Shown in pieces: positions 34,803 to 47,190 of a DNA stretch of 64,000 bases (position 1 is its first letter; the number at the start of each line of letters is the position of its first letter). The notes under the pieces are model-generated. The model was not told the origin of the DNA and ran no database searches. It was given only the letters and a program-made list of their open reading frames with translations. The translations under genes were made by a program, and so were the position numbers. Source of the stretch: Cymbidium sinense (taxonomy: Eukaryota > Streptophyta > Magnoliopsida > Asparagales > Orchidaceae). The stretch spans positions 314,495,001 through 314,559,000 of the forward strand of contig CM038214.1 in the NCBI GenBank assembly GCA_021442155.1, given 5' to 3'.

Positions 34803-35395
34803 GAATGGGCAGAACCTTGATGGTAGGAACATCACAGTCAACCATGCTCAGTCTAGATCTTGCAGTGGAGGTGAAGGCGGAAGCGGGATTATCACAGTGG
34901 TGGTGGGGGATCTAGAGGTGTTGGTGGATATGGAGGTGGTGGTCGGAGTAGTGGTGGTTATGGAAGTAGGTGGAGTGACAGAGGTTACAATCGTGGTGGT
35001 GGCGGAGGGAGAGATCGAGCATATGATGCTGGATCCCGCTACTCGTGAGGCCAGGGTGGTTCTGAAGGGAACTATAGAAACTGAAGAATAGTCGATCCAA
35101 TCTGCTACTTATGGAACTGTGTCTTTACATTAGAGACTGTTCTAATTATCTAGAGTTTTTAATTTTCTTTATGCGTGCTTATTTTTGATGAGAATTTGAC
35201 ACATAATAGGACACAATGGAGACGAAGGATTCATGTAGCCGACCCCACCTAGTGGGATTAAGGCTTGTTGTTGTTGTTGTTGTTATTGTTGAGCTTATTT
35301 TTGATCTATGTTATCTTAGAAAACTTGGTGTGTTACTTGGTTAATGAAATTGAACAGAAGAAATGTTGAATCTAAATTTATTCTCTACTAAAAAA
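34803..35395 (+). pseudogene. GRP: GRP retrocopy 10, UTR split by a SINE
   Basis: The RRM end is well kept (NGQNLDGRNITVNHAQSRSC). A frame change occurs near 34882 and the tail resumes as SGGGGSRGVGGYGGGG, RSSGGYGSRWSDRGYNRGGG, GGRDRAYDAGSRYS with a stop (CGA to TGA). The UTR is interrupted at 35190-35292 by an Au SINE 3' end, then continues to an A-run near 35391. The two ATG frames on either strand here are out-of-frame readings. Confidence 0.85.
35190..35292 (+). mobile_element. Au-type SINE, 5'-truncated, with 13-bp duplication
   Basis: It contains the recognised Au SINE 3' core (GGATTCATGTAGCCGACCCC, then CTAGTGGGATTAAGGCTTG) and ends in (TTG)n. It is flanked by a perfect 13-bp direct repeat GCTTATTTTTGAT at 35177-35189 and 35293-35305. 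Removing the insert and one repeat restores the usual GRP UTR. Only about 103 bp is present, so the tRNA-derived 5' half was never integrated. This is a clean retrotransposition by target-primed insertion, unlike the other inserts. Confidence 0.92.
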
Positions 35396-37709
35396 CAAAA
35401 ACCCTAAACCCTAAACTAAAACCAGATCCCTAAACCCTAAAACCTAAACCATAAACCCTAAACCTTAAACCCTAAAAAAATAATAAAAAACCCAAAACTC
35501 TAAACCCAAAACCCAAAACCATAAACTATCCCTTTACCCTAGCCCTAATCGAAAAAAAGAAATGTTGAATTTGAATTTGTTCTTTGTTAAAACCAAAAAA
35601 TACCAAAAACCCTGCACCCAAAACTAAAACCTGAACCCTAAACCTAAGACCTAAACCCTAAACCCTAAATCCTACCCCCTAAACCCTAAACCCTAAAACC
35701 TAAAACCTAAATGTTAAACCTTAAACCCTAATCCCAAAACCCTAAACCCTAAAAAGCTAAAAGGGTAAACCTAAACTAAATAAAACCTAAAAATAAAATA
35801 AATAAATAAACCTAAACAAAAATATAATAAAATAATAAAAATATAAAATTATAAACTAAAACCTAAACCTAAACCTAAAAAGAAAATAAAATAAAAAATA
35901 AAAACTAAACTAAAATAACATAAATAAAATCCTAAACTAAACTAAAAAATAAAAAACCAAAAATAAAAGTAAAATAAACCTAAAATAAACTAAAATAAAA
36001 ACTAAATAAAAACTTAAATCTAAAAATCTAAAAATAAAACCTAAAAAAACAAAAGCTAAACTCCAAATTAAAAAAAAAAATGGAAACCTAAAATAAAACT
36101 AAAATACACCTAAACCTAAACTAAAATAAACTAAACTAAAATAGATAAAACTTAAACCTAAACCCAAAATAAACTAAACCTATACCTAAACCTAAACCCT
36201 AAATAAAGTGAAATAAACTAAAAACAAACTAAAACCTAAATAAAAAAATAAAACCTAAAAATAAACCTAAAATAAAAACCTAAAACCAAAACCTAAAAAA
36301 ATAAAATAAAAACATAAACCTAAACTTAAAAATAAAAAAATCTTAAACCTAAAAAATAAAATGAAAGTAAAAATAAACTAAAAAATAAACTTCAACCTAA
36401 ACCGAAACCTAAAAAGTAAACTAAAATAAAAAACCCAAACTAAAATAAATAAACCTAAAATAAATAAACTAAATAAAATAAAAATAAACCTAAATCATAA
36501 TTAATAATGAAATGAACTAAAATAAATAAAAAAACAAACTAAATAAACTTAGACCTACTAATTTACTTAATTTAAAATAAAATGAAGTAATTAAAAACCC
36601 TTAACCAAAAACACCAAACCCAAAACCCTAAACCAAAAACCCCTACCCTAAACCCTAAGAACCTAAAAACCTAAACCTAACTTAAATAAAGCCTAAAAAT
36701 AAAATAAATAAATAAAACCTAAATCTAAATAAAATAAAAAAATAAAATAAAATAAAAACCTAAACTTAATTAAAATAAAAAATAAAAACTAAACTAAAAT
36801 AAAATAAATTAAAACCTAAACTAAACTATAAAATAAAATAAACCTAAAAATAAGAAACCTAAATAAAATAAAAACTAAATGTGAAAAAAATAAACCTAAA
36901 ATATAATAAAATAAAAACTAAATAAAAACCTAAACCTAAAAGATAAACCTAAAAATAAATAAAAGATAAAACATAAACCCTAAACTAAGAAAAAAACCTA
37001 AACCTAAAATTAACAAAATGAAATAAACATAAACCTAAAACAAATAAACTAAACTAAAATAAATAAAACCTAAACATAAACCTAATATAAATTAAACATA
37101 AACCCTAAACTAAATAAAATAAAAAAAAACTACAAATAAACCTAAACCAGAACTAAAAAAATACCTAAAAATAAACCTAAAATATAAATTTAAATAAATA
37201 AATAAAAACCTAAAACTAAACCTAAAAATAAAAAATAAAACCTAAACTTAAAATATAAAATAAAAATAAAATTAAACAAGAAAAAACATAACCCTAAACC
37301 TAAACCTTAAAAAAATAAAATAAAAACCTAAACTAAAATAAATAAACTAATCTAAATAAAAATAAAAAATAAACCTAAATAAAAAAATATTAACTAAAAT
37401 AAGAAAAATAAACTAAATAAACCTAAACTTATCGCTTCACTTAATTTTAAAAAAAAACCCTAAACACTAAACCCTAAGCCCTAAACCCTAAATCCTAAAT
37501 GTTAAACCCTAAACCCTAAACCCTAAAACTAACCCTATCCATAAACTTACAACCCTAAACCTACAATCCTAATCCCTTAAACCTAAAAATCCCTAAACCC
37601 TAAACCCTAAACTCCAAACCCTAAACCTAAACATAAAGTAACTAGATAAATTAAAAAATAAACCTAAACCCTAAATCTAAATAAATCTAAACCTAAACCT
37701 AAACCTTAA
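35396..37709 (+). repeat. Satellite units with a GRP tail remnant
   Basis: CCCTAAA block, GRP tail remnant at 35549-35594, AT-rich body, box TACTAATTTACTTAATTT at 36556, another body, diverged box CGCTTCACTTAATTTT at 37433, CCCTAAA block and leader. No gene. Confidence 0.82.
35549..35594 (+). pseudogene. GRP: GRP tail-only remnant
   Basis: Only the last about 45 nt of the GRP UTR remain (AAATGTTGAATTTGAATTTG to GTTAAAA), in a CCCTAAA block about 150 bp after GRP copy 10. It resembles the second tail fragment at 24518-24566. Confidence 0.75.
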
Positions 37710-38170
37710 GAATGGGCAGAACTTGATGACAAGAACATCACCGTTAACCATGCTCAATCTAGATCTGGTGGTGGAGGCGAAGGCAGAGGTGGTGATTATC
37801 AGAGTGGTGATGGGGGATCTAGAGGTGTTGGTGGATATGGAGGTGGTGGTTATGGAGGCGTGGTGGGCGAGCGGAGGTTACTGGTCTTTGGTGGGAGGGA
37901 GAGATCAAAGATATGATGGTGGATCCCGCCACTCAAGAGGTCAGGTTTCTTATGAAGGGAATTAGAGAAACAGAAGAATGGTCAATCCGATCTGCTGCTT
38001 ATGGAACTGCCTCTTTATAGTAGAGACAGTTCTAGTTATCTAGGGCTTATGATTTGCCCTATGCATGCTTATTTTTTATTTGGGTCATCTTTAAATACTT
38101 GGTGTTTTACTTAGTTGATGAAAAGAAAAGAAGAAATGTTGAATCAAAATTTGATCTTTGTTAAAAAATA
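37710..38170 (+). pseudogene. GRP: GRP retrocopy 11
   Basis: One base is lost at GAACTTGATG, shifting the RRM end. The tail reads SRSGGGGEGRGGDYQSGDGG, SRGVGGYGGGGYGG, loses RSSGG and breaks frame near 37860, then RDQRYDGGSRHSRG. TGG is replaced by TAG before RN. The A-run merges with (AAT)n at 38163-38180. Confidence 0.82.
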
Positions 38171-38653
38171 ATAATAATAAAAACCCTAAACCCTCAACTA
38201 AAATTCAAACCTTAAACCTAAAACCTAAACCCTAAACCCTAAACCCTAAAAACCATAAATTCTAAGCCCAAAACCCTAATCCCTAAACACTAAACCCTAA
38301 AGCCTTAAACCCTAAGCCCTAAACCCTAAAACCTAGACCCTAAACCATAAACCCTATACCCAAGAAAAACCCAAAAAAGATAATAAATAAACTAAACTAA
38401 AAACCTAAAAATAAATAAATAAAAAAACCTAAACCAATATAAAATAAAAAATAAAAATAAAACATAAACTAAAAAAACCTAAACCTAAAAGAAAATATAA
38501 TAAAAAATAAAAACTAAACTAAAATAAAATAAATAAAAACCTAAACTAAACTAAAAAACCTAAATAAAATATAAACTAAACTAAAAATAAAAATAAAATA
38601 TAATAAAATAAAAATTAAATAAAACCCTAAAACCTAACAAACCTAAACCCTAA
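38171..38653 (+). repeat. Short satellite piece between GRP copies 11 and 12
   Basis: CCCTAAA block and a truncated AT-rich body that stops without a box; the GRP leader follows directly as CCCTAAAACCTAACAAACC. A body-to-leader junction of this kind points to unequal exchange. Confidence 0.78.
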
Positions 38654-39110
38654 GAAAGACGGCAGAACATAACCAACCGCCTTCTCGGCATGGAGGGAAA
38701 GGGAGGCGGAGGTTAGGTGGTGGTGGGGATCCGGAAATCTTGGTGGATATGGAGGTCATGGTCGGAGCAGTGGTGGTTATGGAGGCAGGTGGAGCGAGGG
38801 AGGTTACAGCCGTGGTGGTGGAAGAGGGAGAGATAGGTGATATGATGGTGGATCCTAGTACTCGAGAGGCCGAGGTTGTTCTGATGGGAACTAGAGGAAC
38901 TGAAGAACGGTCAATCAAATCTGTTGCTTATGGAATCATATCTTTAAAGTAGAGACAGTTCTAGTCATCAAGGGTTTTTGATATGTTCTATGTGTGCTCA
39001 TTTTTTCTCTATGTCAACTTAGAAAACTTGGTGTGTTACTTGGTCAATGAAATCGAAAAGAAGAAATGTTCAATCTGAATTTGTTCTCTGTTAGAAATAA
39101 AAAAAAAAAC
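38654..39110 (+). pseudogene. GRP: GRP retrocopy 12
   Basis: The first 80 nt are heavily rearranged (GGCAGAACATAACCAACCGC replaces most of the RRM end). From 38715 the tail is clear: GGGGDPEILVDMEVMV in the wrong frame, or in the GRP frame GGYGGHGRSSGGYGGRWSEG, GYSRGGGRGRDR, stop, YDGGS, stop, YSRGRGCSDGN, stop. The TAG before RN is shared with copies 3, 4 and 6. The 3' UTR is complete. Confidence 0.8.
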
Positions 39111-42100
39111 CAAAAACCCTAAACCCTAAACAAAAACCTAAACCTAAACCCCAACCTACCCCCCAAACTAAACTAAACCTAAACCTTAAACCCTAAACCC
39201 TAAACCCTAAACCTAAACCCTAAACCCTAAAAACCATAACCATAAACCCTAAAACCTAAACCCTAAACTAAACCAAAAAAACCTTAAACCCAAAAAAATC
39301 CAAACCAAACCCAAACCCCAAACCCTAAACCCTAAACTAACCTTAAACCTAAACCTTAAAACAAACCTAAAAAACAAAATAAATAAAATAAATAAATAAA
39401 ACCCAAATCAAAATAAATTAATAAAGTTAAATATAATAAAACATAAACTAAAGATAAACCTAAAGCTAAATCTAAACATAAAAATGAAATAAAATAAAAA
39501 ATAAAACTAAACTAAAATAAAATAAACAAAAACTTAAACTAAACTAAAAAATAAAATGCCTAAATAAAATTAAAACCAAACCTAAAATAAAAGAATAAAA
39601 TAAACCTAAAATAAAATAAAATTAAAACTAAATTAAAACTTAAACCTAAATGATAAACCTAAAAATAAAACAAAAAATAAATATAAACTAAAATATAAAC
39701 CATAAACATAAAAAAATTAAACCTAAAATAAAAATAAAATAAACTTAAACCTACACTAAAATAAAACTAAAATAAATAAACTAAACCTAAATAAACTAAA
39801 CTAAACCTAAACTAAATGAACTAAAATGAACTAAAAATAAACTTAAACCTAAACAATAAAAATAAAACCTAAAAATAAACCTAAAATAAAAACCTAAACA
39901 CGAAAAAATAAAATAAAAACCTAACCCTAAACCTAAAAATTAAAAATAAAATGTAAACCTAAAAAATAAAATAAAAATAAAACTAAACTAAAAAATAAAC
40001 CTAAACCTAAACCTAAACCTAAAGAATAAACTAAAATAAAAACCTTAACTAAAGTAAATAAACTTAAAATAAATAAACTAAACTAAATAAAATAAAAATA
40101 AACTTAAATCTAAATAAAAATAAAATAAACTTAAATAATAAATAAATAATTCTAAACTAAACCCTAAAACTCCCAAACCTAAATCTAAACCTGCACTTCT
40201 AAAATGACCTCACCCACTCTTAACTCTAACCACAAACCCTAACCCTAACTAAACCTAAACCTCTAAAATAAACCATACCTAAACCTAAACCTTAAACTTA
40301 AACTATAAAACTGACCTGCCACCACCCTAAATCTACCATGGGCCACCACCTACCATGACACTCCAAACCCTAGGCATTCTACCCTAAAAACTAACATAAA
40401 AATAAACTAACCCTAAGACCTAAAATTAATAAATTAAAATAAACCTTAAACTAAAACTTATAAAACAAAATAAAAACTTAAAATAAAATAAACTAACTTA
40501 AAATAAATAAAAATTAATAATAATAATAAACCTAAAATAAATAAAATAAATAAAAAATAAAATAAACAATAAACATAAAAAAAACTAAACTAAAATAAAA
40601 AAAATAATAAACTTAAATAAACTAAATAAATAAACTAAATAAATAAAACCTAAACTAAACAAAATAAATAAAACCTAAATCTAAATAAATAAAATAAACT
40701 AAAATATAAAAAAAAACTAAACAATAAAAAATAAAACCTAAAATAAACATAAAAACTAAACATAAAAAATAAATAAAACCTAAACTAAAATTTAAAATAA
40801 AACCTAAACTAAAAATAAAATAAAATAAATCAAAACTAAAAAAAATAAACCTAAACCTAAACCTAAAAATAAACTAATAAAACCAACTAAAAATAAATAA
40901 ACTAAACTAAATAAAATAAAATAAACTTAAAATCTAAATAAAAATAAAATAAACTTAAAAAAATTAAAATTTAAAAAATCATGACCATGTAAATCCTAAA
41001 TAAATAAAACCATAAACTTTAAACCTAAACCTAAACCAAAATAACCTTAAACTTTAAACCCAGACCCTGATAAATAAAAAACTAAAACCACTAAACTAAA
41101 CCCTAAAATACCCTAAACCAGACCCTAAACCTAAACCTAAACCATAACAAACCCTAAACTAAACCCACAAACCCATGCTAACTAAACCCTAAACCACTGA
41201 CCACACCACAAAACCCTAAACCACAGAAACCCCAGGCTAAAGCATGAGCCACAGCCTAAACCCTAAAACCCTAAACCCTAAGACCCTAAACATTAAACCT
41301 TGACCCCTAAACCTAAACCCTAAACCTAAAACTTAAACCTAAACAAAATAAACTAAACTAAGACCTAAAATAAAATAAAATAAACTAATAAAATAAACTA
41401 AAATAAAATAAAATGAACTTAAACTAAACTAAAAAAACCTAGAATAAACTTAAAATGAAATAAAATAAAAACTAAATTAAAACCTAAGCCTAAAAAATAA
41501 ACCTAAAATTAAAATTTAAAGATAAATAAAAAATTAAACCTTAACCCTAAACTAAGAAAAACATAAACCTAAAATGAAAATAAAAAAATAAAATAAAATA
41601 AATCTAAACCTAAACTAAAGTAAACTTAACTAAAATAAATAAAACCTAAACCTAAAATAAACTGACCACCATAAACAAAATAAAGCAAAAATAGAATAAA
41701 CTAAACTATAAAATTAAAAATAAAATAAACCTAAACCTAAATCTAAATTAAATAAAACCTAAACTAAACCTAAAATAAAAATAAAACTAAACCTAAAATT
41801 AAAATACAAATAAAAATAACTAAAAATAACTGATCCTAAACCAAAAAATAAACTAAAATAAAATCAAAACTAAAAAAATTACTAAAAAAAATTAAATATA
41901 AAACCCTAACCCTAAAACTAAACCCTAAATAACCCTAAACCCTTAAACTTTAAACCCCAGAACCTAAACTACCCAACCCCACTACTAAACCCTAAACCTA
42001 AACTAAACCCAACTAACCTAAACCCTAAACTTGGAAACCCTCACTCTAAACCCTGAGGCTGACTCTACCCAAAAAACTACTGACCTAAACCTCCCCAGGA

Positions 42101-43787
42101 CCTACCACAAGTGTAAACCATGCCTCCCACTAAAAACCCTAACCCAACCTAAACCCAAACCCTAAACCCTAAACCCCTGACCAAAGAACTAAACCTAAAC
42201 TAAATAAAACCTAAAATAAAATAAATAAATATAAATAAAACATAAAAAAATATAAAATAAAATAAAATCTAAACTAAACCTAAACCTAAAATAAATTAAA
42301 ATAAACTAATAAAATAACTAAAATAAAATAAATAATAACCTAAACTAAACTAAAAATTAATAAACCTAAGATTAAAAAACCTATATAAAATAAAAACTAA
42401 ATGTAAAATAAAAATAAAATAAACCTAAATAAAACCTAAAATAAAATAAAATAAAAACTAAATAAAAACCTAAACCTCCAAAATAAACCTAAAAATAAAT
42501 AAAAAGTAAAACCTAAACCTAAAATATAAATAAAAAAACCAGATAAAATAAACTAAACCTAAACTAAAAGAAACTAAACTAAAATAAATAAAACCTAAAC
42601 CTAAACCTAATCCCAAACCTAAACTAAATAAAATGAAATAAACTAAAAATAAACCTAAACCTAAACTAAAAAATAAAACCTAAAAATAAACTTAAAAAAA
42701 AAACCTAAAATCAAAACCTTAAAAATAAAATAAAAACCTAAATCTAATCCAAAAAATAAAAAATAAAACCTAAACCAAAAAAATAAAATAAAAATTAAAC
42801 TCAACTAAAAAATAAACCTAAACCTAAACCTATTGGTTTACTTAATTTAAAAAAAACCCTAAACCCTTTGCTAAACCTAAACCCTAAAACCTAAACACTA
42901 AACCTAAACCCTAAAACCCTAAACACTAAAGCCCTAAACCCTACACCCTCAACCCTAAAAACCTAAACCAAAACTAAATAAAACCTTAAAAAAATATAAA
43001 AGAACCTAAACCTAAATAAAAAAATAAAATAAAAACCTAAACAAAAACCTAAACCTAAACCTAAAAATAAAATAAAAAAATAAACTAAAATAAAATAAAT
43101 AAAATCCTAAACTAAACTAAAGAGAAACTAAACCTAAAAAAAAAATAAACCTAAACCTAAAATAAAATAAAAAAAATAAAACTCAACTAAAAACAAACGT
43201 GAAACCTAAACCTAAACTTAAAAGTATACTAAAATGAAAACCTAAATCAAAAATAAATAAGCTTAAATAAATAAAATAAATAAATTAAATAAAAATAAAA
43301 AATAAACATAACTAAAAATAAAAAATAAAATAAACTTAAATAAATAAAAAGTGATCTAAATTAACTAAATAAACCTAAACCTACCAGTTTACATAATTTG
43401 AAAGAAAAAACTCAAAACCCTAAGCTAACCCTTGGCAAAACCCTAAACTCTAAATACCTGAATCCTAAACCCTAAACCCTAAACCCTTACCCTAAACCCT
43501 AAACCATAAACCCTAAACCCTAAAACCCTAACCCTAAACCCTAAACCCTGAACCCTAAAAACCTAAAAACCTAAATTAAATTAAATAACACCTAAAAACA
43601 AAATATATAAAATACCAAAACCTTAATAAAATATAAAATAAAATAAAATAAAAACCTAAACTAAAACATAAATCTAATCCTAAAAATAAAATTAAATAAA
43701 CTAATGAAAATAAACTAAAATAAAGTAAATAAAAACCTAAACTAAACTAGAAAAAAAAATAAGAAACCTGAATAAAATAAAAACTAT
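39111..43787 (+). repeat. Long satellite stretch, partly odd composition
   Basis: CCCTAAA block, several AT-rich bodies, boxes at 42836 and 43387 with CCCTAAA blocks. Three C-rich or CCTGGG-like patches lie inside (about 40180-40400, 40980-41350, 41900-42190). No gene; the few frames are short and without family features. Confidence 0.78.
40180..42190 (+). other. Three irregular CC/TGG-rich patches
   Basis: At 40180-40400, 40980-41350 and 41900-42190 the satellite gives way to words such as CCACCACCTACCATG, CACAGAAACCCCAGGC and CTGAGGCTGACTC, with no sharp border, then fades back. Same character as 3421-4030. Possible base-calling or consensus artefact in long telomeric arrays. Confidence 0.45.
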
Positions 43788-43970
43788 AGAACGGCTGATC
43801 CTATGTACTACCTATGGAATTATCTTTACAGAAGAGACGATTCTAGTTATCTAAGGTTTTTGATTTGCTTTATGTGTGCTCATTTTTTATCTATGTCATC
43901 GCTTACATCTTAGAAAACTAGGTGTTTTACTTGGTTGATGAAATGAAAGAACAGAATTTTGAAAAATTAA
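43788..43970 (+). pseudogene. GRP: GRP retrocopy 13: 3' UTR only
   Basis: It starts at GAACGGCTGATCC, a few bases after the normal stop codon, and is joined directly to an AT-rich body, so the coding part and leader are gone. The UTR is legible (TCTAGTTATCTAAGG, TTGGTTGATGAAAT) to about 43970, where the tail is altered to GAATTTTGAAAAATTAAGG. Confidence 0.82.
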
Positions 43971-46179
43971 GGTAAAACATTAAACCCAACTAAAACCCTA
44001 AACCATCCTAAACCCACACTAAACCCACCCTAAAACCCCAAACCCCAGGCCACTGAACCACTGACCCAAACCCACTCAATCCTAAGCCATTGACCTAACC
44101 TGACCACTGAGCCCTAAACTGGGCCAGCCAAGACCACTGAGCCACAGGCCAAACTCTAAAGGCTGGGCCAGCCACAAGATGACCATGCCACTGGTGACTC
44201 GTGCCTGATCCCTAAAATTAAGACCAACAGATCCTAAAGCGTTAGGCTCTATAATACCCTGAGCCTTGACCCTAAAGCCTTGACCAAGATCCTGGCTCAA
44301 AAAAACTAAAGCCCTGGCCTAAACCTAAAGGCACTGAGCCTAAACCCTAAACCAAAACTTGAGAGCCTAAACCTAAACTAAATATTCCTAAAATATAATA
44401 AAACCTAAACAAAGTAAAATAAAAAAAAATAAAATAAAATAAACTAAAAACATAAACCTAAAAATAAAATAGGATAAAAAATAAAACTAAGATAAAATAA
44501 AATAAATAAAAACCTAAAATAAACTAAAAAATAAAATAAACCTAACAATAAAAAACCTAAATAAAATAAAACCTAAACATAAAATAAAAGTTAATAAAAC
44601 TAAAATAAAATAAGATAAAAACTAAATAAAAACCTAAACCTAAAAAATAAACCTAAAAATAATACCTAAAAATAAATAAAAAATGAAACCTAAACCCTAA
44701 ACAAAATAAAAACCAAAACCTAAAATAAAAATAAAATAAACAAAATAAAAAAACCTAAAACTAAACTATACTAAATCAAAATAAAAAATAAACATAAATA
44801 AATAGAAGAAATTAGATAAATAAAAATAAATAAAAAATAAACTTAATAAACTAAATAAGTAGAAACTCCGTTTTACTTAATTTTTTTTTAAAAAAAAACC
44901 CTAATAAACCCTAAACTAAATCTAGGCTAAACCTTAAAGTACTAAACCCTAAATCTGAAACAAACAACCCTAAACAACAGTGACCAGGCTAACCATAAAC
45001 CAGGCCCCAGGCCTAAAAACAGGCCCCAGCCACTGACTGAAACCCTGGGCCTGGGCCACTGCCCTAGCCCTGGGCTCTATACTAGGCTGGTGGATAAAAC
45101 TGGGACCACTGGTCAGATCTGAGCTAAGCTGAAACAGGGGTGACTCCTAGGCCTGGGCTCTGAGCTCTAAAAACTAAACTAAAGCTGGCATTAGGCCACT
45201 GATGTTACTGGGCCCTAACCCTAACTGGGCCATGACCACAAGATTCTGCCTAAGACCTGGCAGGTGAAACTGGGCCCTAAAAAATGGCCATAGCCCTAAA
45301 CTGACCCTGAAAACCTAAACCTAAATAGATAAAATATAAAATTAAATAAATAAAACCTGGCGTTGGATAAAATATAAAACAAAAAAAACCTAAACTAAAC
45401 TAAAACACGAGACCTAAAATAAAAAAATAAAAATAATAAGATAAAATAAATAAATACTATAAACTAAACTAAAACTAAAATACCTAGAATAAAATGTTAA
45501 TAAAATAAAAATAAGTAAATAGAATAAAATAAATAAAATAAAATAAAAAAAACTAAACTTGAAATCTAAATAAAATAAAGAAATAAACAAATAAAACCTA
45601 AACCCTAAAAAAACCTAAATTGAAAATAAAAATAAAATAAACAAAATAAAATAAGCTTAAATGTTAACTAAAATAAACTAAAATAAAATAAATAAAACCT
45701 AAACATAAACATAAAATAAATAAATAAACTAAACCTAAACTAAATAAAATAAATAAAGTAAAATAATCCTAAACTAAACTAAAATAAAAAATAAAATAAA
45801 CTTAAAAAATAAAACCTAAACCTAGAAAAATAAAATAAAAATAAACTTAAAAATAAAAATAAAAGCTTAAATCTAAAAAATAAAATAAAACTAAAAAAAT
45901 ACTTAAACCTAAAATAAATAAAATAAAACCTAAACTAAAATAAATAAACAAAACTAATTAAAATAAAAAAACTTAAAATAAAAATAAACTCAAATAAATA
46001 AAATAAGCGTAAACCTACTAGTTTAATTAATTTAAAACCTTAAACCTAAATCCAAATCTAACCTAACCCCTAAACCTAAACCCTCAACCTTAAATCCTAC
46101 ACCCTAAAAAAGCCAATACCATAAACCTTAAACCTAAACCCTAAATCCTAATAAACTTAAACCTAAACCTAACCCTTAA
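43971..46179 (+). repeat. Satellite with two CCTGGG-type patches
   Basis: An irregular patch (about 43980-44370) is followed by an AT-rich body, box CCGTTTTACTTAATTTT at 44868, a second irregular patch (44910-45310), another body, box TACTAGTTTAATTAATTT at 46016, CCCTAAA block and GRP leader. The minus-strand frame at 44082-44300 lies wholly in the irregular patch and is not a gene. Confidence 0.75.
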
Positions 46180-46550
46180 GAATGGGAAGAAACTTGACAG
46201 CAAGATCATCACCGTCAACTAGGCTCAGTCTAGATCTTGCGGTGAAGGTGAAGGCAGAGGAAGAGATCAGGGATATGATGTTGGATCCATCTACTTGAGA
46301 GGTCAGAGTGGTTCTGATGGGAAGTAGAGAAACTGAAGAATGGCTGATCTGATCTATAGCTTATGGAACTGTGTCTTTATAATAGAGATGGTTCTAGTTA
46401 CCTAGAGTTTTTTATTTGCTCTATGCATGCTCATTTTTTATCTATGTCATCACTTGTGTCATAGAAAACTTGGTGTGTTATTTGGTTGATGAAATCAAAA
46501 AGAAGAAATGTTAAAACTTAATTTGTTTTCTGTTATAATTTAAAAACAAA
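46180..46550 (+). pseudogene. GRP: GRP retrocopy 14 with large internal deletion
   Basis: The RRM end reads NGKKLDSKIITVN, stop, AQSRSCGEGEGRG and then jumps to RDQGYDVGSIYLRGQSGSDG, so most of the Gly-rich tail is gone. The joint lies where intact copies carry GGCAGAGG twice (once in the early tail, once before AGAGATC), consistent with slippage between 8-bp direct repeats. TGG has become TAG. UTR present; tail altered to GTTATAATTTAAAAA. Confidence 0.82.
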
Positions 46551-47190
46551 ACCAAAAACCTGGAACCCTAATCTAAAACATGAACCACCCTAAACAAAAT
46601 CCAACCCAAAACCCTACTAAACCCAAACCCTGACTGACCACTGGCTGACCCACCTACCATAATCCTCACTGACCTGGGCCCTGGGCTCTCTGACAGCCAA
46701 CCATAAACTGGGCAAGGCCACTGGCCACTGGGCTGAGCCACAGGCCCCAGGCCATCTTGACTCTCCCTGAGGTGACCTGGCTGGATCTGAGCCCTGGGCC
46801 TTAGGCCAGATAAGTCATGAGCCCCAAGACCTAAGTCAGAGGTCTAAGCCTAAACCTCCTGAGCCACCTGGCTGTGAGGCCCAGATCTTGGGCCCTGGGC
46901 AGGAAGACTGAGTCAGGCCCTGGGCTGGCATAATCCCTGGGCTTAGATCTGAGCCCAGGCTCTGTCCTGGCCCTAAGCCCAGGCTCTGGGCCCTGGGCTC
47001 TGACCTGACTCTGAGCCCAAGATCCTGGACCTGGGCTGGCACCCAGGCCGGGACCTGGTGACCCAGGCCAGGCTGGGCCCTGAGGCCTGAAGGCCCACTG
47101 GAGTCTTAGGCCCTGGGCCCTGACTCACTAAGCCCTAAAGCCCTGGGCCACAAGACCCAGGTGCCTAAACAGGGGCCAAGGCTGAGCTGA
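46551..47190 (+). other. GC-rich CCCTGGGCC block, strongest in the window
   Basis: A 0.6-kb block with many CCCTGGGC, GGCCCTGG and CTGAGCC words, GC near 60 percent in a matrix that is otherwise very AT-rich. It starts by gradual replacement of CCCTAAACC and ends by fading through AAGATAA-rich sequence (47190-47400) into ordinary satellite. Words in it recur at 44920-45310 and 3900-3980. No family-like coding frame on either strand (the minus-strand 68-codon frame is a product of the repeats). A sequencing artefact over CCCTAAA repeats is the simplest reading. Confidence 0.5.

Noticed and set aside
44082..47042. Minus-strand frames at 44082-44300 and 46836-47042 with Gly/Leu/Pro-rich products
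   Set aside because: They lie entirely within the CCCTGGGCC patches, have no homology features and probably reflect artefactual sequence.
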